A DNA stretch of 21,524 nucleotides, taken from assembly GCA_022496185.1 (NCBI GenBank), contig WTXG01000458.1, positions 1-21,524 of the forward strand, read 5' to 3'. Positions within the stretch are counted from its first letter, which is position 1, and every line of letters starts with the position of its first letter. Below the pieces are notes generated by a model that was not told the origin of the DNA, searched no databases, and worked only from the letters and a program-made list of their open reading frames with translations. The DNA comes from Multifurca ochricompacta. Lineage: Eukaryota > Basidiomycota > Agaricomycetes > Russulales > Russulaceae. The position numbers and the translations under genes are program-made. Below, piece by piece: positions 8,980 to 19,960 of the stretch.

Positions 8980-9345
8980 CCTTAAAGTGGTAATATTGTC
9001 ACACGACGGTGATTTGTAATAATATTTATTTTAAAAAGGAAAGTTATCAACAAAATATCATTACAAATTAGTTGGAATAAGATCAGATAAGGATTAGATA
9101 AGAACTTTGGTGTTCTCGCGCGTTCTTGCTGCTACCCAACGTCACCAACTCAGACCTAATCCAGCTCGCAAGGTCATCTCACCGAAGGAGGCCTTGCGAA
9201 GGCCCGCGTGTCCTGGATGAAGATGAAGGGGGGTGAGGTCGTTGCATGAGCAGAGCCAGTCCTTCACTATTAGATAACTTTCCTTTTTAAAATAAATATT
9301 ATTACAAATCACAGTCGTGTGACAAGATTACTACTTTAGGGATGT
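8976..9345. mobile_element. MITE-like element with 73-bp inverted repeats at the NLR 5' end
   Basis: Arms 8976-9048 and 9273-9345 are inverted copies with 4 mismatches in 73 bp, around a 224-bp core. Sequence just inside the ends (TAAAGT... and ...ACTTTA) would allow a TA target site of the Tc1/mariner kind, but the inverted match runs six bases further (ACATCC/GGATGT), so the true ends are unclear. There is no coding capacity. The NLR initiation codon (8979-8977) falls inside the outer left arm, so the element occupies the position of the NLR promoter. Transcripts across it could form a long hairpin. Confidence 0.85.
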
Positions 9346-9696
9346 CAGCGGTGAGGGAGAGGTGGGTGAGCTACCTGCTAGCAGCGGGAATGTGGCGTTG
9401 ACCAAAGAGCGGAAGCCTTGGCCTTGTCCTTCCCCTCATAGCGTTCTCACAAGTTTCTGCACTATCCGACTTCAATTTCTAATGTCCCTATATATTTGCG
9501 TCGAGCATATATAAATTTCATATCTCCCCTTCTTGTTTTCTTGGCAATATTCGCGAGAGATTCCTCATTATCATCACTGCGGCCCTCTTGATACTCATCG
9601 CCCCGGTCATCTAATTTGGAGAAATCTCTCTGTCAGGGTCGTTTGTTCAATCAATAACTTGTACACCTTGGCACCCGCTCCCGCGCTGCTCAGATA
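9346..9696 (+). promoter_or_regulatory. Upstream region of the small membrane-protein gene
   Basis: No gene is seen in this 351-bp stretch. It holds TATA-like boxes (CTATATATTTG near 9488 and CATATATAAATTT near 9508) about 180-200 bp before the ATG at 9697, and pyrimidine-rich tracts after them, as in fungal promoters. Confidence 0.4.
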
Positions 9697-10083
9697 ATGT
9701 CAGACTCGAAATCGGATGAGCTTGGTCAGCATTGTTTTGAATGACAAGTCTCGCTTTCTTGCTGTCTAGCCCGCACAACCACTGGAGGTGCCATACTCAA
9801 AGACTCAGGTGCTCCGAGTCAGTTACTAACAGACAGCTATACAGCTAATGCATCCAGACGGATCTGGCCTAACCCGCAGAGCAGTGTCGATTCACAACAT
9901 AATTTGTGGTCCCCATGGCTGCTCATTATTATCAGTATCGGTACCACTTTGGCTCGCCTGGTGATGAACAATGGACCGACAATGAATAAAGGCGCCGATT
10001 CTGGAGGTAAAATGTGTACCCTACCCCACTTCAAGTTTAGCGCGCCAGGCTGGGGCATGGTCCTGAGAGCGATCAGCGAGTAA
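9697..10083 (+). CDS. Small predicted single-pass membrane protein
   Basis: The ATG at 9697-9699 starts a frame that needs one intron (9725-9769, 45 bp, contains an in-frame stop) to stay open to TAA at 10081-10083. Two further introns are plausible and do not change frame: 9788-9844 (57 bp, with a perfect TACTAAC branch site) and 10007-10048 (42 bp). The product is 80 aa with all three, or 113 aa with only the first. It begins MSDSKSDELARTTTG and has one strongly hydrophobic segment, SPWLLIIISIGTTLARLVM, near the middle, then ends GWGMVLRAISE. The size and single anchor would suit an organelle membrane or translocase accessory subunit, but I do not recognise it. Convergent with the H4 gene. 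Confidence 0.5.
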
Positions 10084-10366
10084 TCGACTTGGCGCGCTCA
10101 AAGCGCACACTCAGGAGTTGGTTTTCTTGATCGTCGTTATCTACATTCATCTCCGGACTGTCTTTGCCCAAGGTTTTGAGGGCGGCGTCAGAGAGATGTG
10201 CAAGAGAAAAGACATGGACTACGTTGATATGACGAGCGCTAACATAGTCAAATGGGTCGGCTCAATACTTCCGGACTTGAGAAAAACGTAGTAATAAAAA
10301 AAAAAAAAAGCGAATCGTATTAAACAGTACAAATACAAAATATCAGCTCTAAAAAAGAAATGTAGC
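10084..10366. other. Intergenic stretch between convergent genes
   Basis: This holds the 3' ends of the small membrane-protein gene (plus) and H4 (minus). An A-tract of about 14 bases lies near 10296-10310. No gene, tRNA or clear animal-type histone 3' stem-loop was seen. Confidence 0.4.
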
Positions 10367-10853
<487 letters not shown>

Positions 10854-11169
10854 GATGTTTTTATTTGAAAGTTGAGAAAGTAGGTAGTGAGGTGGTGAGG
10901 TGGTGAGTGTGTGAGTGTGAGAGTGTGTGAGTCAAGTAAGGTAGAAAGTGAGGTGAGGCCTGGCCCTAATAAAGGGCTCCTTCGGCCTTAGCCGGGGTTG
11001 TGGGTTGTGGCTGTGCTTGTTGGGTGTTTGTTGATCAACGCGTCGTTTAAAGCACGTGACTGGCGCGTTCAATAAAGTATATATACTGCCGCCCCTGCCC
11101 CCTTCCCTCAGGGTTAACTTTCATTGTTCTCGTCTTCACCGTATTCGTCGCATATTTCATTATTCATCA
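10854..11169. promoter_or_regulatory. Shared divergent promoter of H4 and H3
   Basis: 316 bp separate the two start codons. On the H3 side TATATATA lies at 11078-11085, about 85 bp before the ATG, followed by a C-rich tract. On the H4 side an imperfect GTGAG/GTGGTGAG tandem array fills about 10885-10935, next to the H4 ATG. One region serving both genes would tie H3 and H4 output to S phase. Confidence 0.7.
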
Positions 11170-11777
<608 letters not shown>

Positions 11778-11971
11778 TTCAGGCTTACTAGCTATATGTC
11801 CTGTTTGTATATTGTACACTAGCTTATATCATTGTTTCTTCCCAGCCATGAGCAAGTGTGACTCGACCTGAGTTGATATCTTATTTCATTAAATTTGTAT
11901 TTGTAATCAAAATTATAACAACCCGGTGTGCGCACGCGGCGTACACTCATCCCCGCTGAGCACCAAGTTGG

Positions 11972-13523
11972 TCACATCCCTGACCTACGACCACCCTCAA
12001 AGCCTATCGACGATAGAACCCGCTTGCGCCTCCTCAGTGAATCACGTCCTCTGGCATCACCATCACCATCCACCGTTTCCGCATCAACGGACGATACGGC
12101 CGCATCATAGATCCATTCTCCCTTCCTCCCTACCAACCCCAGACCACTACCACTGCTATTACTTCCCTCACACCCGCCGCTCATCGATCGCCGACGATTG
12201 ACGATTCTCTTTTTCACCGCCCGTGAAGACTGCTTCTGTTTCTGCTGCTTTGGTACAACGGAAAGAGCGACGTCATTAACTTTGGATTTCAAGACGATGG
12301 ACGGTTTGCGACGTCGATGCTTGGGTGATTCTGGACGATCCTCCACCTCCACCTCCACCTCCACCTCCACCTCTACCGAAGTAGATGTCGATGGATTCCC
12401 AAAGAGCATGCTAGAAATAAAAGTGGGTCTTTTACACCCAGTAGAAGAGGCGGTAGAAGAAGAGAAAGAATTATCCACAACCTCTGACATGCCACTACCA
12501 CTGCTACCACTGCTCCTGCTATCATCGTCACCGCTGTTGTCGTTGTTGTTGTCGTTCCAATTGAGCGATTGGTACTGTTCCTGACTCGCAGCGAGGACTT
12601 GCTGGATTTTAGCCGCCCATTCCTCGAGGTCGTACAACTTGTGTAAGAGCAACTTGAACGTAAACGGATACCACCGCTTTCCTTTCAAGAACAACAACGG
12701 AAAGTGCGCCCCTCCTCCTCCTTTGCTGTTTCTCCGACCTAGAATCATCCCCTGATGACGAATGGATCGTGATGATGGCGTTTGGATCGTGCTCTTGCCT
12801 CTCGGGGACGATGACACTGAAGACGATGATGGCGACGACCCTGATACCATGTTTCGTTGTTGTCGTCGTCGCAGCTGTATCGACTGCTGTGAGCACTTGT
12901 CGTCGACCGTAATCGCGGCTTGGTTCTCGTTCACTACCAACGACTGCTGACGCTGCTGCTGCTCCTGTCGCTGCATGAGGGACTGGGACCTGGAAGTGGT
13001 GGCAATGACGGTAGGTGTCAATGTGATCATTGTCGTTGTTCTTGTCGGCCGCAACGGTGGTGGTGGTGGTGGTCTTCGTTTAGGAATGCCCGCCACTACC
13101 GCCCTGGCCTCAGCTCCCCTCTCAAGCTCATCATCTTCTTCATCATCATCTCCGTTCATGGTGGGCTCATCCTTAGTGATGATGGTCTCTGACAATTTCT
13201 GCAAAAGAGGCGCGATGTCTTCCGGAATCAAGGATCCGTCTTCGTCTTCGTCCTCTTCTGCTGCTGTTACTTCCGTCTCGTGAGTCAATAATGACTTTGA
13301 CGCTTGGTGGTTCGAACTCCTTTCCCCATCATGTTGTAATAATGGTGGTGGTGGTGGTGGTGGTGGTGATGGTGGCCGTCGTCGAGTGAGTTTCCCAAAA
13401 AAGTAAAACAACCTTGCAAACTCGGTCGATTTTTGTATCGCGTCGTCGGAGCTCCCCCGTTGTTATTATCGTTGTCGGTGGTGGCGGTGATAGGAGACGA
13501 GGACGAGGACAAGTAGTCCATGA
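11972..13523 (-). CDS. Low-complexity protein with a short conserved-looking core
   Basis: A 479-codon frame (13411-11972) is rich in Ser, Pro, Arg and acidic runs and largely disordered, so I give no function. One ordered stretch near its middle, HFPLLFLKGKRWYPFTFKLL followed by HKLYDLEEWAAKIQQVLAAS, and another near the N-terminus, GSLIPEDIAPLLQKLSETII, look selected and identify the coding strand. The frame opens without an ATG. An ATG at 13523-13521 (MDYLSSSSSPITATT) begins another frame just downstream of a TATATATATATA run. Joining the two needs an intron, for example 13410ish to 13300 with a weak GTTGTT donor, or a frameshift in the TTTTTT or CCA runs. A (Val-Glu)n tract near residue 355 comes from a hexanucleotide repeat. 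The 5' end is uncertain; existence of the gene is fairly sure. Confidence 0.6.
12340..12372. repeat. Hexanucleotide microsatellite inside the coding frame
   Basis: About five CCACCT units encode a (Val-Glu)n tract on the minus strand. It is in frame and so length-tolerant. Confidence 0.85.
13343..13375. repeat. GGT trinucleotide microsatellite
   Basis: A run of about nine GGT units, read on the minus strand as poly-proline in the long frame or poly-histidine in the MDYL frame, which is why the frame choice here is ambiguous. Confidence 0.85.
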
Positions 13524-13679
13524 TGATATATATATATATGAGAATAGGAGTGTAACCGGTCCCGTTTTCGTGGGTAGCACCCCCCACGTTTTGTTGCGTG
13601 TCCCTATAACGAGCTGGTAGTCTTTTCGCGCTTATAATATTATATTATATATCCTCCTTTCCCCTTCTTCCCCACAACA
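13524..13679. promoter_or_regulatory. Possible bidirectional promoter
   Basis: This 156-bp stretch lies between the minus-strand ATG at 13523 and a plus-strand ATG at 13680. It has a TATATATATATA run next to the minus-strand gene and a TATAATATTATATTATATA block at about 13634-13652 followed by a pyrimidine-rich tract, the usual layout before a fungal start site. Confidence 0.4.
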
Positions 13680-14048
13680 ATGACTGTGGCCGCGGCGCGT
13701 GTGGCGTGGCTGTTGCTGTTGCGTTCTTTTTTCTTTGTTCTTGTTCTCACTTTAGCCACACGCACGGACGCACGCGATCAGACTTCTCACCATCTCACCA
13801 TCTATTCTTCTAAAACGTTTAAAAAATTAAATAAATTAAATAAAAAATCTATCGTAAGCATTCGCCACGTGGTGTCTCATTTATCTTTATTCACTGGTTT
13901 GTGTTTGTGTTGTGTGTTCAAAGAACCTCCAAGCGAGGGGCAACCTTTACCCCTCCAACGAACTGCCGTATCGTTTCACATACAATTATCAAGAACTCTG
14001 ATTGCAACGTGGTTGCTTAGTTTCAGGAGGTCCTCCTCCATACCTTGA
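13680..14048 (+). CDS. Possible small secreted protein
   Basis: A 122-codon frame begins in a good fungal start context (CAACAATGAC) about 30 bp after a TATA-like block and a CT-rich stretch. The N-terminus MTVAAARVAWLLLLRSFFFV plus LVLTLATRTDA looks like a signal peptide with a cleavage region near residue 32. The rest is Lys- and Ser-rich and without a known domain, with only a few cysteines and an A/T-rich segment that reads more like non-coding DNA. It overlaps the 3' end of the convergent F-box gene by about 25 bp. It may be chance; nothing beyond the promoter context and leader supports it. Confidence 0.25.
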   Translation: MTVAAARVAWLLLLRSFFFVLVLTLATRTDARDQTSHHLTIYSSKTFKKLNKLNKKSIVSIRHVVSHLSLFTGLCLCCVFKEPPSEGQPLPLQRTAVSFHIQLSRTLIATWLLSFRRSSSIP

Positions 14049-15383
14049 TCCTTTTTTCCCTCCTTTCTATCTCGAAGGTGGCCCACTGAGCATCTACATC
14101 ATCCTTCGTCAATCCAAAAACTCTTTCTTGTTCGTTCATCTTATCCCTCTTGTCGTCTTCGTTCGCCGTAGCTGTGACCTGCAACGGCAAGTTCCAGTTC
14201 GAGAACCACGAGCTCCACCGAACCCACTCCAGGCTTTTGAGGTTCTGCGCCAACCGCATCGTCGCCAACAGTTCGTCCTCGCGAGTGCTGAGTCCATGAG
14301 TCTCCCAGCATTGTACGCATTTTGTCGGGGTATAGGGTCTACACCCTAGTCCAGTAGCACCCTGCTGTTGCCTAGCCAAAGCGTCGCTTCCTCCTCCCCC
14401 CCTTGGTCGTTGCCTGTCTATTAGATGCAATCTAGGGCGCTCCATCTGGCCATCTAATGCGGGGGTGTGAGGAGCAGAGAACGAGTCGTCGAAAGGGCAG
14501 TCTATGAAGTAGTAGTGGTCCTCTCTTGTCAACGAGTGGTCTTCGATGTGTTTCTTCAAGACAACAGGAGAGGAGAGGAAGACTCCGATAGAGAGGCGTT
14601 TCAGATTTGCTAACGGTTGAAGACACCTCCCGTAGAGCGTCTAAAAAATGTGAGGTGATCTACTAGTGGCACCCACAAGCACGGTTTTGCACCCACCGCC
14701 AGATCTCTAGCAGTAGTAGTATCGCAAGAAGAAGCATCGACGTCAACGGGAGAGTGCTTCACGCCAGAGCTCGATTCTTCAAAGCAAGCCCAACAACAGT
14801 CAGTGCTCAATCGTTCGATCACGCTCAGCTCCAGCTCTCTCAGGTTCGCGCACCGCCGAGCGATCTCTTTCAGGAGTAGCTGGGTGATCCGTGGCAAAGA
14901 TCTAAGCTTGAGAGATACGAGCGTGGTCACCGGTAAGTGAGGGAAAACGAGGAGTATGCTCGCAGCGAGGGAGAACACGGAGACTGATTCGCAAGTCAGT
15001 TCCAGGGACCAGAGCTTCATTTTGGAGACCGGTAGAGACCTCTTTTCGATTATCTGCATGGTCGTCGAAAGGTGCCTTCGAAACTGGTTGTCAATTGAAA
15101 TGTGCATATATGTACACACGCATATATATATATTTATATATATATGCGTGTGTGCGTGCGTCACATGGCCTCACCGGATCCATGAACAACAATTTGGGAT
15201 ATCGAGAATTCGACCTGCCCTGGTGAGTTTACTCACCGTTAATCGAGAAAAGTAGGCGCGAAGGGAGATATATCGGAGTTGACGTGATACCACCGATAAG
15301 GCTGCGATGGACGAAAAAGCGCGTGACTGGGAGAGCAAAACCTCCTCTACGATTCCATCTATGATCTCGACTGGGAGGGACAT
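14023..15383 (-). CDS. F-box protein of the agaricomycete LRR-like type, apparently frameshifted
   Basis: Exon 1 (15383-15237) encodes MSLPVEIIDGIVEEVLLSQS...SIAALSVVSRQLRYISLRAY, an F-box that would recruit the protein to an SCF ubiquitin ligase. Intron 1 is 15236-15084 (GTGAGT...CCAG). Exon 2 continues with leucine-rich repeat-like text (LVSLKLRSLPRITQLLLKEI, RCANLRELELSVIERLSTDC, CCWACFEESSSGVKHSP). The frame then stops at 14612-14610, but the next frame resumes at once with PLANLKRLSIGVFLSSPVVL and runs to 14023, including ELLATMRLAQNLKSLEWVRW, which I associate with the end of this protein group. One missing base near 14612-14618 joins the halves; an intron there would need a weak donor and phase. 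So it is either a recent pseudogene, a sequencing indel, or an unrecognised intron. The substrate is unknown. Confidence 0.75.
15114..15153. repeat. Perfect 40-bp palindrome in F-box intron 1
   Basis: Two 19-bp arms (ACACACGC followed by alternating AT, and its inverse) pair perfectly around a 2-base TT centre. Such AT-rich palindromes can extrude cruciforms or make hairpin RNA. It lies inside the 153-bp intron, which is longer than most introns in this window. Confidence 0.9.
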
Positions 15384-15721
15384 CTGAAAAAAAATAAAAT
15401 CCCCTTCACCCGTTAAGACCTTGAACCACTTTTTCTCACCAAAAATATTAAAAGAAAAAAGAAACGTATCTGACCATATTGCTCGCTGGAGAAGACGCAA
15501 GCTGATCTGGCAAATAGATTTGTGCAGGCACATAAGACATATGGTGATTAATAGGGAGCGATTCCGATAACGCAAATGCAAGACGATACTGTACAGGATG
15601 CGAAAATGCAAATGAAGAGTGGTTACAGATGACATTAGGACCAGACACCCCACACAGGAGAGACATGGGTCGAGTCACGTGGTTCCCCCATAGTTAATGT
15701 GATCAGGGGGGAGGGAAAGCA
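15384..15721. other. Intergenic: F-box promoter region
   Basis: A 338-bp stretch between the F-box start codon and the stop of the next minus-strand gene. An A-rich tract lies just upstream of the F-box ATG. No further gene was recognised. Confidence 0.4.
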
Positions 15722-16475
15722 TTAGACGATGACGAGAAGAGAATCAGTGGTAGTAGTAGTAGTAGCATATCGCCTTTTGCTCTCCCCTGCGTCTGTCTCC
15801 TGAGCACTATCGAGCTCTTGTACAAGCCACTGATCTCCAAGAACAAACATGTCACGATCAGGGAAGACTTCCGTGATATCGCATTCGAAGCCCTCAGTGG
15901 AGAGCGTATACCGTCGCCAAAGCGTCCGTTTCTCATTCTCTCCCATCTTGATGCCACAGTCAAGGAGGGCGAACTGAGGCGGCGTCTGCATCTTTCGGAA
16001 CGTCTGGCCGACGGCGAACTTCTCATCAAGGAAAAGTCGCTCGCAGAGCGGAGAGGTGATGGTCACGAAGCTTGTCGCGACGCATACGGTCTTCCCGTCG
16101 CACAAGAGGTGGACTTCGCGACGCTGGGTGATGGGATCCTCGGGTGAAGCAGGTTGCGTACGCGGCGATGTGTGAGCGTAGATGGGCTTGATATTGATGG
16201 TACGCGCAAAGAACGCGCTGCGCGACAGGAGGAATTAGACGGATTGAAGAGCCGTGTGAGAAAGTACAAGTACTCACCTAAGCAGGCGTTGAAGGTCACC
16301 CTGAGCTGAGAGCATGATGCGTTCAAGACCGGTCAGATCTGGGGCCATGAGAACTAGCAATAGCCCAGTCAGTCACTGCTTTATGGGCAAGGGGACGTGG
16401 GGTGGAGCGGGGGGGAGGGGAGGGGCTTACCTCTACGCTCGTAGCATTCGCCTTGAAGGAATCGATGACGGCCAT
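15722..16475 (-). CDS. Conserved-looking fungal protein, possibly UbiC/chorismate-lyase-like fold
   Basis: Three exons: 16475-16431 (MAVIDSFKANATSVE), 16353-16278 (LMAPDLTGLERIMLSAQGDL, then QRLLS) and 16217-15722. The last runs through REVHLLCDGKTVCVATSFVT, EKFAVGQTFRKM and LWRRYTLSTEGFECDITEVF to a low-complexity (Thr) tail. The pattern LxxLERIxLxxxG...R.V.L...V..A.S.V.I...FAVGQ resembles the UbiC/Rv2949c-like chorismate lyase fold, which cleaves chorismate to 4-hydroxybenzoate and pyruvate. That is a weak inference from pattern memory; no catalytic residue is assigned. Exons 2 and 3 join cleanly across intron 16277-16218. Exon 1 ends in phase 0 at a good GTAAGC donor, but exon 2 needs phase 1, so the natural start does not join. 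An ATG inside exon 2 (16348-16346) would give 188 aa. Either there is a one-base error or mutation, or translation starts internally. Confidence 0.7.
16391..16426 (+). other. G-rich tract in intron 1 (possible G-quadruplex)
   Basis: At least four runs of three or more G (GGGG, GGGG, a 7-G run, GGGG, GGGG) occur within about 36 bp on the plus strand, the template strand of the host gene. The run pattern meets the usual G-quadruplex rule; any function is unknown. Confidence 0.5.
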
Positions 16476-18148
16476 GTCTATTCAAAGTAGTAAAGATGAT
16501 TCCTTTGACTGGTGACGTTAAAGGTAGCTCTGGTAGAGAGTTGACTTCTCAAAGTCAGGGAAATAAGGGGGAATGATGATGTCCAGATGTTGGAAAACAA
16601 CTCTGCTTATACGCCTCTGTGCCCGATCGCTTCCCTAATACAAAGACGATCTAGCAACCCCGCCGCTCATCCCGTTCAATTGAGGTGTGAAGACGCTCGA
16701 GGGATGCCGAGAGTTCCGGAATCAGGGGTACACACTAGCCTGTAACAGGTGCTACGTAAAGTTGCCGCCATAGACTTGGTTTCGTTCGTTCGTACTAGTA
16801 GAGGGTTCTGACACTGGCTTGTCCAGGATATATGACACCGCATGAGGTTTTTTTTCTCCGAGGGATGAGGGCTATGAGAGAACCGATTGATGCCGTGCTC
16901 GCCGGTTTGCAAGAGTAAGCTGGTTCAAGAACTTGCCCATAGCATCACAAATCAAGCAAGAAGAAGATCTGATCAAAGTGAGAAAACAACAGACACGAAC
17001 GCTAAACGCCAAACGCAAGCGCAAGCGATAACGAGAACGAGAACGACAAATGCCAGTACTAAGGCTCCGGAAGCAAGGGGGAACCGAACCCTGAAAGAAG
17101 AAAGCGTGCATTATACTAAGCTAATCCCAGAACTAGTGGGTTTGAAATGACTATACAGAGGTCCGACTCGTTGGTCATGACTCCCGAGAGGGTCGTAACA
17201 CTCACTTCACTTCATCCCGCTCATGGCCTATCGGCCATTCAGCCACAGAACAGAGAGACCCTTAACGCTCACCAACCCGGAAGGATCTTAATCTTAATCA
17301 ACTTGATTTTAGGGCTCATCAGATTATACCGACACATGATTCATTCATCCCGCTGAAGTAAGAAATCGGATCGGATGATGTTGTTCTGAACTTGCGGTTG
17401 CGGTTTTTGTGGATATTATCCGTGGGCCGTTCAAAGTTCAAAAACAAGGGGTTTCAAATATGCCGCCCGGGGGGGGAATTCGCGAGTTTCAAAAATAAGT
17501 ATTAAGTGAACTGTTTAACGACGACTACGGATCGACACATTGGATTGTTCGGTTAGTTTCATATGACTGGATCTGCCCAGAATGGTGGCGGCGATGCGGA
17601 ATAGAATGGAAGAAAGTTACAAGAAGTTATGAAATGGAATAGCATCATCATCACACACCCTTGGCTACGCTACGTAAGTAACAACAGCCCAACCTTCTAT
17701 CACTGTGTCATCATTAACAACATCAATGAGCGGTGGGCTTCTCTTCGCTTATTATAATGTGTGCCAGATAAATGGTAGCAGTATTGGTACTGTAGGCAAG
17801 GGTAATGTCCCATTAGAAGGATCATTATGCCGTTCTGACCCTTGGTCAGGTGTATGAGCGGTCCTCGCTCGCATATTTTCCAGCCCCCTTCCCCCCATCC
17901 CCTTTATCCCAACAACTTCTCTTGGTCAATTTATTCAGTCTGTCTTCGCGAGCCTCATAACACATTACGCATACCAATGTACACACACGCACACACACAC
18001 ATTCATTATTTTAAGTAACTCTACGACGCGAGACTGACACACCGAATCCGCGAGGCAGCTCGTGCAGTCAACAATCAACAAAGCCTTCGTGAGACACCAC
18101 TAACCATACACATTCCTCTTTTTGAAAAAATTTGTTTGGACAATCCGT
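16476..18148. other. Gene-poor 1.7-kb intergenic stretch
   Basis: No open frame longer than about 90 codons with protein-like content was seen on either strand, and no tRNA-like box pair. The left 200 bp is the promoter of the gene ending at 15722 (a GTATAAG box on the minus strand near 16611). A short (CA)n run lies at 17980-18001, and 18002-18148 should be the 3' region of the reductase gene. The rest is unexplained unique-looking sequence. Confidence 0.5.
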
Positions 18149-19508
18149 CTACTGCGCCGCCAGCTGCTTCTCAATACGTAGCAAATCGTTGATGGTGTCC
18201 AAGACGGTGTCTTGCCATTTAACATAATTCTTGAGCCCAAGAACGTTATCAGTTGCGCTGGTATCCAGCTTAACAGACGGCCCGATTGCGGGTTCGTTAT
18301 CCGTGATAACTGGCAGGCGTGCCTTCAAATCTGGCCTGACCTCAGCGATATACTTGATTGCCTCCGTCCACGTGAACGTGCTTGTGGACAGGATGAACCG
18401 CTTCGGTGTATCGGACGGAGGCAACTTGAGCGCGAGCACATGCGCACGCGCGACATCGCGAACGTCGACGTTCAACGGAGGAGTTCCGTTGTTGCGATTG
18501 TACCCCCTGACGGGACGCCCGGCAGGTCCGGCGATGAGCTCGTAGATATACAGGTTCGTACCCGTCGCGACAGAGTTGTAGACTTGACCGGTACCCGTAG
18601 GTCCGAAGACGTAAGACGGGTGGATGGTCGTGATGTCGAATTCGGGATGGTCGCGCTTGAAGTCACCCGCGGCACGGTCTGCGAGAGCCTTGGAGACTGA
18701 GTATACGGTGAGAGAGGTCGCGCCTGGTTTGAACGCATCCTCGTACTTATCAGGGTTATGAGCTGTAGGGAGGATCCCACGTCAGTTAGATTGTTCTTCC
18801 AGGAATGTGTGTGGGAGAAGGCATCAAAATTTCCCTGCCTCCCCCCCACCCCAACTCTTTGCACTCACCCGTTTCGTTGATCCTTATGTCTCTCCAGAAG
18901 TCATTCAGGGAGATAAGCGATGCCATGCTCGCTGTGATGACGAGCTTCTTCACGTCAGCGGCCAAAGCAGCCTCAAGGACGCGGGTTGTACCGGAGACAG
19001 CAGTCTATAGAAAGAAGTGATCGGTCATGATCATCAACAAGTCAGAAATCGGGCAACGAGGAATACAAACTTCAAGGATAACTTCTGGGCTGCCGGCGTT
19101 GGCGAGCGGGGAGGCAACATGAATGATGGCATCGACTCCTAAAAAATCATTGAAGATGCCATTAATTAGGAGGCTGCTGAATCTACATACCTTTGATGGC
19201 CTCTGAGAGATCCGAAGTGGCCAGGTCTTCGATAACTGTGGTTGTGAACCTTTCACCGAAGGATTCGTAGCTCTTGCTGATGCGTGAGACGTTCTTGCTC
19301 CGCACCGCACTGACAACGGAGACGGGGTCGTTTCAACGCAAATTTCCGGGATTGAGATACGACAAGTGCGTACCCACGGACAGAGTAACCTTGTCGCAGA
19401 AGCTCGTCCACGACATGGGAGCCAATGAACCCGGAAGCACCAGTAACCTGACATCCTAGTCAGATTTGGCAAAAAGCATGTCGATTCACGTACGAGGGCG
19501 AGAGTCAT
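18149..19508 (-). CDS. Extended short-chain dehydrogenase/reductase (dihydroflavonol-reductase/GRE2-like)
   Basis: NAD(P)H-dependent oxidoreductase, probably cytosolic, reducing a carbonyl substrate that cannot be told from sequence. Six exons fit perfectly: 19508-19494, 19447-19374, 19309-19191, 19138-19071, 19004-18869 and 18762-18149 (introns 46, 64, 52, 66 and 106 bp), giving 341 aa, normal for the family. The Rossmann motif TGASGFIG lies at residues 7-14 next to the N-terminus. The catalytic YSVSK is at 158-162, with ITASMAS near 115-121 supplying the serine, and HPSYVFGP follows near 185-195. The motif VDVRDVARAHVLAL, typical of cinnamoyl-CoA/dihydroflavonol reductase relatives, is present. 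An in-frame upstream ATG (19547) would add 13 hydrophobic residues; MTLALVTGASG is preferred because it puts the Rossmann fold at the normal position. No cluster partner is nearby, so a biosynthetic role is not indicated. Confidence 0.93.
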
Positions 19509-19960
19509 GATAAAGGAGATAAACAAAGAAAAGATGATTGGGACCATTGGAGCGCGCGATTCATCCGCTATATGTACCGTAGTACGATGATTTCGATCTC
19601 GGCATGACCTCTCATCTCCCCCGGTGCTGGCTCAGTTGTCTCAGTCCAATTAGGATCGGAAATTGCATTCACTGCCTGTATAGATATATTTCAGACTCAC
19701 GAATATTGTATTATCTTCTTTTCTTCTCTTCATTCATTCAGCGATTCGGCCAGCCTACAACTCCTAAAACCCACTTTGAAAGCGTCTCGTTCATCGATTT
19801 GTCATTCATTGCTGTACTTATGTATGAAGGGGCATCAAGAGACGAAGAAGGATTAACGGCAGTGTTGACGACGACAATTCTGCTGCATCAGGATCAGCAA
19901 ATAGCAAATGCAAAGCAAATGGAATTGCGGCTGTGGCGTACGGTGTATGCGCTTCAACCA
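19509..19960. other. Intergenic: reductase promoter region
   Basis: This 452-bp stretch lies upstream of the reductase. A 123-codon plus-strand frame (19604-19975) crosses it, but its translation has no domain-like content, so I treat it as chance. Nothing else was recognised. Confidence 0.4.

Noticed and set aside
12198..13283. Several plus-strand frames of 60-130 codons rich in S, V, L and D.
   Set aside because: They mirror the minus-strand low-complexity coding region and have no domain-like content.
13300..13325. tRNA gene suggested by a GGTTCGAACTCC B-box-like string.
   Set aside because: No matching A box or cloverleaf is found, and the string lies within the coding frame of the low-complexity gene.
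18212..18700. A 162-codon plus-strand frame.
   Set aside because: It is antisense to the well-supported reductase exon 6 and arises from its GC-rich codons.
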